The notes beneath the pieces were generated by a model, which was given only the letters and a program-made list of their open reading frames with translations, was not told the origin of the DNA and searched no databases. The position numbers and the translations under genes were made by a program. From NCBI RefSeq assembly GCF_900103525.1, contig NZ_FNHN01000002.1, positions 496,001-560,000 of the forward strand: a stretch of DNA of 64,000 nt. The letters are read 5' to 3'. Shown in pieces: positions 57,145-64,000 of the stretch. Every line of letters starts with the position of its first letter. Positions within the stretch are counted from its first letter, which is position 1. This DNA is from Bacillus sp. OK048. Lineage in GTDB: Bacteria; Bacillota; Bacilli; Bacillales; Cytobacillaceae.

Positions 57145-57951
57145 TTACACCATATTCTTGCCATAAAAAATTTCATCCATTTCCAGCTTAATTCTCTCGG
57201 TAATTTCAATTAACTCTTCTGAATGTAAGGTTTCTTTTTTATAGCCAAATAAATAGTTATTTAAATCAAATCCTCGGAGCTTACATTTAGTATGGAAGAT
57301 ATTTTCTTTATAGACATTGACATCAATCATATCGAAGAGTTCGCCGACATCCTCGGGGATATAATTTTGGATCGAGCTAATTTCATGATCAATAAACAAT
57401 TTATAGCCATCCTTATCTCGTGTAAAGCCACGAACCCGATAATCAATCGTCATGACATCTGTTTCAAACGAACGAATAAGGTAATGCAAAGCTTTAAGTG
57501 GTGAAATTTCTCCACATGTAGATACATCAATATCTGCTCTGAATGTGCTAATCCCTTCATCTGGATGATATTCTGGGTATGTATGAACCGTGATATGACT
57601 CTTATCTAACTGGATAACGACAGATTCTGGCAGCGGCCCCGGTGACTCTTCAAAGTGCTCTGAAGGAGCGTCTTCGACTGGTCCCTCTGATACGAGAAGC
57701 GTTACACTTGCTCCAGCTGGCTCAAAGTCCTGACTGGCAACATTTAATACATGTGCACCAATAATGTCGGAAACATGGATTAAAATCGTCTGCAATCTCT
57801 CAGCACTATATTGTTCATCAATATACTTTACATAAGCTTCGCGCTCTTCCTTCGATCGTGTATAGCAAATATCATACATATTAAAACTAAGTGATTTCGT
57901 CAAGTTATTAAAGCCATGTAATTCTATGGTTTCTTTGGGTGTAAGTTTCAT
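57145..57951 (-). CDS. speD: S-adenosylmethionine decarboxylase, E. coli type (class 1A)
   Basis: A 268-residue pyruvoyl enzyme making decarboxylated SAM for spermidine. The self-cleavage site is LDKSH with S118 becoming the pyruvoyl group; the length and motifs match the larger proteobacterial SpeD, not the ~125-residue Bacillus SpeH type. ATG at 57951 follows AGGGGGAAG; an upstream 22-residue extension lacks a ribosome site. No spermidine synthase gene is near. Such long SpeD proteins do occur in other Bacillaceae, so transfer is possible but old. Confidence 0.9.
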   Translation of the reverse strand: MKLTPKETIELHGFNNLTKSLSFNMYDICYTRSKEEREAYVKYIDEQYSAERLQTILIHVSDIIGAHVLNVASQDFEPAGASVTLLVSEGPVEDAPSEHFEESPGPLPESVVIQLDKSHITVHTYPEYHPDEGISTFRADIDVSTCGEISPLKALHYLIRSFETDVMTIDYRVRGFTRDKDGYKLFIDHEISSIQNYIPEDVGELFDMIDVNVYKENIFHTKCKLRGFDLNNYLFGYKKETLHSEELIEITERIKLEMDEIFYGKNMV

Positions 57952-58057
57952 GCTGCTTCCCCCTTTTCGATTTTTCAAAATGCGGGACAGTGTCGTAAAT
58001 ATTTTTAGATTACCCATTTAATAAAATTGTTACTTACATTTATTGAACTATCCTTAT

Positions 58058-58072
58058 TTATAATAATTATAA
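58058..58072. promoter_or_regulatory. Perfect PerR box upstream of dps
   Basis: TTATAATAATTATAA is identical to the PerR consensus TTATAATnATTATAA. It lies just upstream of the -35 region of dps, fitting peroxide-inducible control. Confidence 0.85.
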
Positions 58073-58079
58073 TTTAATA

Positions 58080-58107
58080 TTTACTTTTAAATAATATATG
58101 TTATAAT
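58080..58107 (+). promoter_or_regulatory. SigmaA promoter of dps
   Basis: TTTACT (58080-58085) and a perfect TATAAT (58102-58107) with a 16-base spacer, 32 bases before the ATG. Confidence 0.7.
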
Positions 58108-58139
58108 AAGTTTAGTTAAGAAATTAGGAGGTATGGAAA

Positions 58140-58586
58140 ATGACACAAACAGTAACACTTGAACAAGTAATGAACCAACAACTCGCAAACTGGAACGTAT
58201 TATACACAAAACTACATCGTTTCCACTGGTATGTAACAGGACCACACTTTTTCACCTTACATGAAAAATTTGAACAACTATATGAAGAAGCAGCAGGAAC
58301 CATGGATGAGTTGGCAGAACGATTATTAATTACAGGTGGAAAGCCAGTTTCCACATTAAAAGAATACCTTCAATTTTCAACAATCGAAGAAACTTCTGAA
58401 GTTTTAACAGCTAAAGAAATGGTACAAAACGTTGTAAATGATTTTTCCCAACTTATCTCAGAAATGAAAGAAGGAAAAAAAGCTGCTGAACAGGTGGATG
58501 ATGAGGTAACGAGTGATATGTTTACTGGGCTAATTGAAAAATTAAGCAAGCATAATTGGATGTTAACATCCTTCCTACAAGGATAA
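58140..58586 (+). CDS. dps: Dps-family DNA-protecting ferritin-like protein
   Basis: A 148-residue Dps/MrgA protein forming 12-mers that oxidise Fe(II) with H2O2 and shield DNA. Ferroxidase residues H29, H41, E45, D56 and E60 are in place (HRFHWYVTGPHFFTLHEKF and TMDELAE). AGGAGGT precedes the ATG. A perfect PerR box upstream indicates induction by peroxide or iron limitation. Confidence 0.95.
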   Translation: MTQTVTLEQVMNQQLANWNVLYTKLHRFHWYVTGPHFFTLHEKFEQLYEEAAGTMDELAERLLITGGKPVSTLKEYLQFSTIEETSEVLTAKEMVQNVVNDFSQLISEMKEGKKAAEQVDDEVTSDMFTGLIEKLSKHNWMLTSFLQG

Positions 58587-58620
58587 AAAATAGGACAAGG
58601 CACACGGCCTTGTCCTTTAC
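58582..58620. terminator. Bidirectional terminator between dps and the pseudouridine synthase
   Basis: GGACAAGGC/GCCTTGTCC stem; ATTTTTT follows on the minus strand and TTTAC on the plus strand. Confidence 0.8.
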
Positions 58621-58626
58621 TTGTTT

Positions 58627-59346
58627 CTAACCTACTTGGTATTCCTTAAGCAGCTCTACTTCTTCATCCGTTAATTCCCGATATTCCCCGAGTTCAAGGG
58701 TTTCATCCAATGGCAGGGGACCCATGGAAATCCTCTTTAGGTAAACCACTCTTTTTCCAACGGCCTCGAACATTCTTTTAACCTGATGGAATTTCCCTTC
58801 GGTTATCGTTAGCTCAATGTCGGAACGAATGCCAGACTTTACTATGATCAACTCGCCTGGTTTTGTTTCGTAGCCATCGTCAAGCGTTACACCTTCCGCA
58901 AATGCACTGACATCTGCATCCGTAACTTCGCCATCAATCACGGCAAAATAAGTCTTAGGTACATGTTTTTTGGGTGATAATAGCTTGTGTGCTAATTGAC
59001 CATCATTGGTAATCAGTAACAGGCCTTCCGTATCCTTGTCCAATCTTCCGACAGGGAAGGGCTCATATACTTGATCCTCAAGTTCCAAAAGGTCAATCAC
59101 CGTTTCGCCAACACTATCCTCGGTTGCAGATAGTACTCCTTGAGGCTTGTTCATCATTAGATAGATAAATTCTCTGTATTCAATGATTTCCCCATTAAGA
59201 GTAACCACTTGCTTATTCGGATCTACATGCTGTTTTGCATCCTTCACAATAGCATCATCAATCTTAACAGCACCGCTTTTTAGCAGCTGTTTGACTTCTT
59301 TCCGGCTGCCATAACCTAGATTAGCCAACATTTTATCAATTCTCAA
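58627..59346 (-). CDS. ytzG: 16S rRNA pseudouridine synthase, RsuA family (YtzG)
   Basis: A 239-residue RsuA-family synthase with N-terminal S4 domain (KMLANLGYGSRKEVKQLLKS) and catalytic aspartate in GRLDKDTEGLLL. It probably isomerises U516-equivalent of 16S rRNA. A TTG at 59346 six bases after AGGAGG is chosen, giving MRIDKMLA like homologues; the ATG at 59352 directly abuts the ribosome site. It lies 27 bases downstream of ytgP and so may share its transcript. Confidence 0.9.
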   Translation of the reverse strand: MRIDKMLANLGYGSRKEVKQLLKSGAVKIDDAIVKDAKQHVDPNKQVVTLNGEIIEYREFIYLMMNKPQGVLSATEDSVGETVIDLLELEDQVYEPFPVGRLDKDTEGLLLITNDGQLAHKLLSPKKHVPKTYFAVIDGEVTDADVSAFAEGVTLDDGYETKPGELIIVKSGIRSDIELTITEGKFHQVKRMFEAVGKRVVYLKRISMGPLPLDETLELGEYRELTDEEVELLKEYQVG

Positions 59347-59373
59347 GGTCATCCTCCTTCCTATTTTAGGAGT

Positions 59374-60993
59374 TTAATTCATTCGTAATTTCCTTTTTAT
59401 ACGGTCTACCTTATCACCAAATAGTCTGTTAACAAGCCCGGATTTTAATCCAAGGTAAAAATAGATAACAGCACCTACGGCTGCACAAACTAGAATGATT
59501 AACAGTGATTGAAACTTAGATTCCGGAGTTAGGAATAACAACAGCAGCTTGTAAACCATTTCCGTCCCTGCCCACATGATTCCAGCAAAAATAACGATTA
59601 ACAAACTCCTTCTCCAAACAAATAAGAATGGGTATTTTGCATAATTTTTTATAACCACTAATTGAATCAATATGGCTCCGATGTATCCAAGCGCCGTTGC
59701 GTACACCGCACCTTTTGTTTCAAACATAGTAATTAGGGAAATATTCAGCGATAATTTAATCAGTAATCCTATTAACAAACTTAATACTGTCCATCGTTGT
59801 TCATTAATTCCTTGCAGAATGGAACTCGTTACTAAAAATAATGAAAAAAGAATTCCAACTGGCGCATAGGCTTTTAGTACTTCATATCCAATCTCTTTGT
59901 GCTCATAAAAAACAGTGTAGATTGGCTCTGCTAATAGAGAAAGCCCGATTGCCGCAGGCAGTGTTAAGAACAATAACACTTGAAAAGTCTGATTTAATTG
60001 CTGTTTAAGCCCTTTCTGATCATTATCCACAAAAGCTTTGGTGATACTTGGAACCAGAGCCAGCGAGAACCCTGTCGCAAGGGAAACAGGGATGATCACA
60101 ATTTTATGTGATTCAAAATTTAGAATGGAGAATGCTGCTTCGGCTGCTTTATAACTGTGACCTATATCCTGCATTGCCCGTGAAAAGGTAACTTGGTCGA
60201 TCGCTTGAAATAATGGATTAGCAACCCCAACAAATACAAAGGGAGCTGCATAGACAAGGATTTCTTTATAAATTTCTCTTAACGAAACCTGTACTTCCCC
60301 TTTATCATGTTGGAGCAGCTGGTCTAAATGCGGTTTCCGTTTATACCAATACCAAAATAAAACCACCAGACTCCCAATTGCCCCAACAAACGCGGCAAAG
60401 GTTGCCACACTTACAGCTGTTACAATACTTCCATTTAAAAAATTTATGACGATATAGGCTCCTGCAAGTGTGAAGGCAATCCGGACAATCTGTTCGACTA
60501 CTTGAGATACAGCGGACGGTCCCATCGATTGATGTCCTTGAAAGAATCCTCGAATTAAACTCATAAACGGGATAACAATCAGGGCGAAACTTACTGCACG
60601 GATAACCGTTATGATATCCTCTACCCTCGATCCGACGTCCTCTTTTTTGGATATAATCATATCAGCTATAAGTGGAGCTGAAAAATACAAAATAATAAAC
60701 GAAGCAATACCGGTTAATAGCATCATAAGTAAGCCTGATTTAAACAATTTACGGCCTACCGCATATTCTTCGAGTGCATTATACTTTGAAATAAATTTTG
60801 AAACAGCCAGCGGCACTCCCGCCGTGGCAATACTAATAAAAATTGTGTAGGGGATGTATGAATATTGATACAAAGCTGTTCCTTCTGAACCTACAATTTG
60901 ATAAAAAGGTATAACATAAAGTAAGCCTAGAACCTTGGATATAATCGTACCCAATGTTAAAATAAACGTTCCTCTTATAAGCTTAGACGACAT
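59374..60993 (-). CDS. ytgP: Lipid II flippase-type MOP/MATE transporter YtgP (MurJ-like)
   Basis: A 539-residue membrane protein with about 14 hydrophobic segments, MOP superfamily. B. subtilis YtgP can act as a MurJ-type lipid II flippase, and SLIRGFFQGHQSMGPSAVSQ is a typical conserved loop. The start MSSKLIRGT at 60993 is chosen by homology, with AGGAAGGG twelve bases upstream; a longer frame back to 61068 has no ribosome site. Confidence 0.93.
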   Translation of the reverse strand: MSSKLIRGTFILTLGTIISKVLGLLYVIPFYQIVGSEGTALYQYSYIPYTIFISIATAGVPLAVSKFISKYNALEEYAVGRKLFKSGLLMMLLTGIASFIILYFSAPLIADMIISKKEDVGSRVEDIITVIRAVSFALIVIPFMSLIRGFFQGHQSMGPSAVSQVVEQIVRIAFTLAGAYIVINFLNGSIVTAVSVATFAAFVGAIGSLVVLFWYWYKRKPHLDQLLQHDKGEVQVSLREIYKEILVYAAPFVFVGVANPLFQAIDQVTFSRAMQDIGHSYKAAEAAFSILNFESHKIVIIPVSLATGFSLALVPSITKAFVDNDQKGLKQQLNQTFQVLLFLTLPAAIGLSLLAEPIYTVFYEHKEIGYEVLKAYAPVGILFSLFLVTSSILQGINEQRWTVLSLLIGLLIKLSLNISLITMFETKGAVYATALGYIGAILIQLVVIKNYAKYPFLFVWRRSLLIVIFAGIMWAGTEMVYKLLLLFLTPESKFQSLLIILVCAAVGAVIYFYLGLKSGLVNRLFGDKVDRIKRKLRMN

Positions 60994-61229
60994 AAGATTA
61001 GAATCCCTTCCTAGTGAAGAAAAGTTCGTGCGCAGGTGAGCAAAGTAAATTCGACCATTTTTGCACACTACTAGTAGTTTACAACTCTTTTTGCGCGGAT
61101 GCTACTAACAACCTTATTAAAATTTCATGTCTTGGTGGACTTTTTCGTTTTCTTTTTAAAAAGAGTGATTATAATGGAATAATGCAGAGGATGAGTCAAT
61201 AAACGAAATATACAAAAGTTGGTGGAAGT

Positions 61230-62507
61230 ATGCAATACGATGTTGTTGTAATTGGCGGTGGCCCTTCTGGGTTAATGGCTGCAATTGCTGCGGGAGAGAA
61301 GGGCTTAAAGGTCCTGTTAATTGATAAAGGGGACAAGCTCGGCAGAAAGCTGGCCATTTCTGGCGGCGGGCGCTGTAATGTCACCAATCGACTGCCTGTT
61401 GAGGAAATCATTAAGCATTTACCCGGTAATGGCAAGTTTTTATATAGTGCCTTTTCCATTTTTAGTAATGAAGATATTATTACGTTTTTTCAAAAGTTAG
61501 GGATTGAATTAAAAGAAGAAGACCACGGGCGGATGTTTCCCGTATCGAATAAAGCACAATCTGTGGTGGACGCCCTATTGAATCAATTAGAGAAGCTTAA
61601 AGTGAAGGTATACACCAACAGCCCTGTTTCAGACATTGTATACCGGGAAGGTCATGTTTCTTCCGTTAAATTAAAAAATGGAACAGAATTCGAAACAAAA
61701 TCCGTAGTCATCGCCGTCGGCGGTAAATCAGTTCCCCATACTGGCTCAACAGGTGACGGCTATGCCTGGGCACAGAAAGCTGGACATACGATTACGGAAC
61801 TGTTCCCAACTGAGGTGCCTGTCACCTCGAATGAACCCTTCATTAAAAATAAATCCCTGCAAGGGTTGTCATTAAGGGAAATTGAGCTAAGTGTTTTGAA
61901 TCCAAAAGGGAAAGCCATTATTACTCATCGAATGGATATGATTTTTACTCATTTTGGTCTTAGTGGACCAGCAGTTCTTCGCTGCAGTCAATTCGTTGTC
62001 AAGGCAATGAAAAAATGGAAATTACAAGAGGTTACGATGGGGTTAGATGCCTTGCCAGATAAAAAGGAAGAAGAAATTTTTCAAGAAATCGTGAAGTTAG
62101 TAAAAAGTGAGCCGAAGAAAGGCATAAAAAATACGTTAAAAGGGTTTTTACCTGAACGTTATTTGTTGTTTCTATTAGAAGATAGTGAGATTGACCCCTT
62201 AGAACAAGGTGCGATAATTTCCAATGAGAAGATCCGTGCTTTTGCAAAAAGCTGTAAACAATTTTTGATAAAAGTGAATGGTACCTTGCCGCTGGAAAAA
62301 GCATTCGTTACCGGGGGCGGTGTTTCCGTAAAGGAAATTGAACCGCAGACAATGGGTTCAAAATTAATGGAAGGTCTTTATTTTTGCGGGGAGATTCTTG
62401 ATGTTCATGGTTATACTGGAGGATATAACATCACTTCTGCTTTGGTAACAGGAAGACTCGCCGGAACCAATGCTGCCCTTTCAGCAAAAAAACACTATCA
62501 GGCCTGA
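61230..62507 (+). CDS. ytfP: HI0933-family flavoprotein YtfP
   Basis: A 425-residue FAD-dependent oxidoreductase-like protein. It has the N-terminal dinucleotide loop [12 protein letters not shown], the family motif [10 protein letters not shown] and the C-terminal [16 protein letters not shown]. Cellular role unknown. ATG follows TGGTGGAAG. It is followed at once by the second dispersed repeat element. Confidence 0.92.
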   Translation: MQYDVVVIGGGPSGLMAAIAAGEKGLKVLLIDKGDKLGRKLAISGGGRCNVTNRLPVEEIIKHLPGNGKFLYSAFSIFSNEDIITFFQKLGIELKEEDHGRMFPVSNKAQSVVDALLNQLEKLKVKVYTNSPVSDIVYREGHVSSVKLKNGTEFETKSVVIAVGGKSVPHTGSTGDGYAWAQKAGHTITELFPTEVPVTSNEPFIKNKSLQGLSLREIELSVLNPKGKAIITHRMDMIFTHFGLSGPAVLRCSQFVVKAMKKWKLQEVTMGLDALPDKKEEEIFQEIVKLVKSEPKKGIKNTLKGFLPERYLLFLLEDSEIDPLEQGAIISNEKIRAFAKSCKQFLIKVNGTLPLEKAFVTGGGVSVKEIEPQTMGSKLMEGLYFCGEILDVHGYTGGYNITSALVTGRLAGTNAALSAKKHYQA

Positions 62508-62511
62508 TGCC

Positions 62512-62632
62512 TGTCTAGCTACAGCGCCTAGTGGCTCGGGGTCATAAGCCAATCCGTCAATAAGGTTAAAGAACAACCTTCTTGCCGGCTCGTCTTATGC
62601 CTGTCGCCCCTGGGCAAGGCGCTTCCGCTTTT
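62512..62632 (-). repeat. GC-rich dispersed Bacillaceae-type repeat, copy 2
   Basis: On the minus strand it begins AAGCGGAAGCGCCTTG and ends TAGGCGCTGTAGCTAGACA, sharing its ends with copy 1 (30713-30859). The middle can form a hairpin around AAGGTTGTTC..GAACAACCTT (plus strand AAGGTTAAAGAACAACCTT). No coding capacity. Confidence 0.75.
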
Positions 62633-62638
62633 CATACA

Positions 62639-62824
62639 TCAGGCCCGATAAATAACCATCGCTGAAAAACAATAGATTTGTTCTTCCTCTTCTTCTTCAG
62701 GCATTGCTGCTACATTGTATTTAATATCTACTAATTTTTGTTCATCGATGCCTTTTAGAAATCGGTTCATTTCCTTTTCTAAATCCTTTTCATGCTCGCG
62801 ATCAAACAACTTAACTTGGATCAT
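62639..62824 (-). CDS. cse60: Sporulation protein Cse60
   Basis: A 61-residue acidic protein with KLFDREHEKDLEKEMNRFL and the C-terminal EEEEEEQIYCFSAMVIYR, typical of Cse60 (YteV), a SigmaE-controlled mother-cell protein of unknown function. GAAAGGAG precedes the ATG. I could not find a convincing SigmaE promoter in the 60 bases upstream. Confidence 0.85.
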   Translation of the reverse strand: MIQVKLFDREHEKDLEKEMNRFLKGIDEQKLVDIKYNVAAMPEEEEEEQIYCFSAMVIYRA

Positions 62825-62891
62825 ATTTATTCTCCTTTCTGTTTTTCTTACAGTATTTCCACTTTTTCAGAAAATTAAAAATTAAATGCAT

Positions 62892-62920
62892 AAAAAAAAC
62901 GACTCCACTAGTGGAATCGT
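62892..62920 (-). terminator. Terminator of ytwF
   Basis: AACGATTCCAC-TAGT-type stem (AACGAnTCCAC/GTGGAnTCGTT) with eight T on the minus strand. Confidence 0.85.
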
Positions 62921-63226
62921 TTATTTTACTTCTCCTGGCCATGCAAGCATACCGCCAATCATATTGCGAACTTTGAAGCCCTGTTCTTGCAAGTAGTAGC
63001 ATACATTCCCACTACGAGCGCTTGAACGGCATATAAAGATATATTCTTTATCTTTGTCAAAATAGTCAAGATTAGCAGGAATCTCGCCCATCCGGATATG
63101 TTTGGCACCCGGAATCATTCCTTGCTCAACCTCTTCGTATTCTCTGACATCAACAAGCTCGAGTTTCTCCCCTTCTTCGAGCTTTTTCTTTAATTCGTCT
63201 GGTGTAATAATCTGAATTTCTTCCAT
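62921..63226 (-). CDS. ytwF: Single-domain rhodanese YtwF
   Basis: A 101-residue single rhodanese domain with active-site cysteine C66 (FICRSSARSGNV) and LVDVREYEEVEQGMIPGA. It probably carries sulfur as a persulfide; the partner is unknown. ATG follows AAGGGGTTGG. A strong terminator follows directly. Confidence 0.9.
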   Translation of the reverse strand: MEEIQIITPDELKKKLEEGEKLELVDVREYEEVEQGMIPGAKHIRMGEIPANLDYFDKDKEYIFICRSSARSGNVCYYLQEQGFKVRNMIGGMLAWPGEVK

Positions 63227-63246
63227 CTTTCCAACCCCTTAGAAAG

Positions 63247-63274
63247 GATTCCCCCCGGTAAAAAAGGGGGAACT
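63247..63274 (-). terminator. Likely terminator of leuS
   Basis: TTCCCCC/GGGGGGAA stem with a T-rich loop, downstream of the leuS stop. The T run after it is weak (TCCTTTC). Confidence 0.5.
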
Positions 63275-63279
63275 CATTA

Positions 63280-64000
63280 TTAGTTTGCAACAATATTCAC
63301 TAGTTTACCAGGAACCGTAATGACTTTGCGAATCGTTTTTCCTTCGATTTGTTCCTTGACCCGATCATCATCCATCGCAATTCCTTCTAAAGCTTCTTTG
63401 CTGGCGCCTGTAGGAACAAGTAATTTAGTCTTTACCTTCCCATTCACTTGAATCACAATTTCAACTTCGTCATCCACTAATTTCGCTTCATCATAAGCTG
63501 GCCATGTTTCATAAGAAATGGTTGTACCTGCATGGCCGAGCTTCTCCCAAAGTTCCTCTGCAACATGTGGTGCAACAGGAGCAAGCATCTTCACAAATCC
63601 TTCCATAAAATGCTTTGGAAGAACAGTTGCTTTATAAGCTTCATTAATAAACACCATCATTTGTGAAATAGCGGTATTAAATCTCAAGCCCTCGTAATCC
63701 TCTGTTACCTTTTTCACTGTTTGGTGATAGACCTTTTCTAAATTTGACGCTTCTTCAGTTTCTTGAATTTTTGGATTTAATTCTCCATTATCTTCAACCA
63801 GTAAACGCCAGATACGATCTAAGAAACGACGAGATCCGTCTAGGCCATTAGTTGACCAAGCAATCGAAGCGTCTAGTGGACCCATAAACATTTCATATAA
63901 ACGAAGTGTGTCGGCACCATGGCTGTCAACAATAACATCAGGATTGACAACATTTCCTTTTGATTTACTCATTTTTTCGTTGTTCTCACCTAAGATCATT
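63280..64000 (-). CDS. leuS: Leucyl-tRNA synthetase, C-terminal part
   Basis: The gene runs off the right edge of the window; only the last ~239 codons are visible. The KMSKSKGN signature near the visible N-terminus and [20 protein letters not shown] identify a class Ia LeuRS, followed by the anticodon-binding domain and the C-terminal tail. The start codon is outside. Confidence 0.96.
   Translation of the reverse strand, partial: MILGENNEKMSKSKGNVVNPDVIVDSHGADTLRLYEMFMGPLDASIAWSTNGLDGSRRFLDRIWRLLVEDNGELNPKIQETEEASNLEKVYHQTVKKVTEDYEGLRFNTAISQMMVFINEAYKATVLPKHFMEGFVKMLAPVAPHVAEELWEKLGHAGTTISYETWPAYDEAKLVDDEVEIVIQVNGKVKTKLLVPTGASKEALEGIAMDDDRVKEQIEGKTIRKVITVPGKLVNIVAN

Overview
This is a chromosomal stretch of a low-GC, endospore-forming Bacillaceae. 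The gene order follows the yt* segment of the Bacillus subtilis chromosome: an alpha/beta SASP gene, thiI-nifZ, ezrA, yttP, ytsP, ytrP, rpsD, tyrS, acuCBA/acsA, ccpA, aroA, ytxJHG, murC, sftA, ytpQ, ytpP, ytoP, ytzB, ytnP, trmB, ytzH, ytmP, amyX, ytlR, thpR, dat, pepV, ytzE, ytgP, ytfP, cse60, ytwF and leuS. SASP, Cse60, T-box and CcpA genes fit an aerobic soil sporeformer. A Neobacillus-like lineage is my guess; the sequence alone does not fix the genus.

Three additions interrupt this backbone. (1) 9.8-18.0 kb: directly after rpsD lies a thiazole/oxazole-modified peptide cluster on the minus strand, heterocycloanthracin/sonorensin type. It has a Cys-Gly-Gly repeat precursor, a ThiF-like maturation protein, a YcaO cyclodehydratase ending in PxPxP, and a SagB-type dehydrogenase. 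Next to it is a plus-strand secreted PL6 (alginate lyase/chondroitinase B-like) gene. The block is bracketed by two copies of the rpsD 3' end plus its terminator, offset by 8094 bp, which looks like the scar of an integration. (2) 18.0-20.7 kb: a minus-strand meta-cleavage fragment (catechol 2,3-dioxygenase, XylT-like ferredoxin, GlcG/HbpS-like protein, hydroxymuconic-semialdehyde-type hydrolase) with a perfect cre site inside it. (3) Single genes: a methionine gamma-lyase, a class A PBP beside tyrS, an amino-acid permease, a stand-alone AAA/ABC ATPase, an E. coli-type S-adenosylmethionine decarboxylase and a Dps gene with a perfect PerR box.

The intergenic DNA is unusually structured. Between the tyrS T-box terminator and the tyrS start sits an array of about eight 52-bp repeats whose junctions form hairpins. 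A related one-and-a-third-copy element lies between ccpA and aroA, and a four-copy 50/51-bp array lies at 56.06-56.26 kb. Two further loci (21.04-21.23 and 30.99-31.17 kb) each hold four 21-bp palindromes, TAnnCGGA-N5-TCCGnnTA, spaced 51/61/52 and 52/61/51 bp. Most spacings are close to five or six helical turns. Two copies of a GC-rich Bacillaceae-type dispersed element also occur (30.7 and 62.5 kb).

How the genes work together: acuA, acuB and acuC control the acetyl-CoA synthetase encoded divergently by acsA. CcpA, encoded 0.5 kb beyond acsA, is the expected reader of the cre sites seen at 19.75 kb and 7.35 kb. NifZ and ThiI form the sulfur relay for 4-thiouridine in tRNA. murC, ezrA, sftA, ytgP and the PBP serve wall synthesis and division. 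ytxGHJ form a stress operon with a SigmaB-like promoter. No tRNA, rRNA, IS element, integrase or CRISPR array was found.
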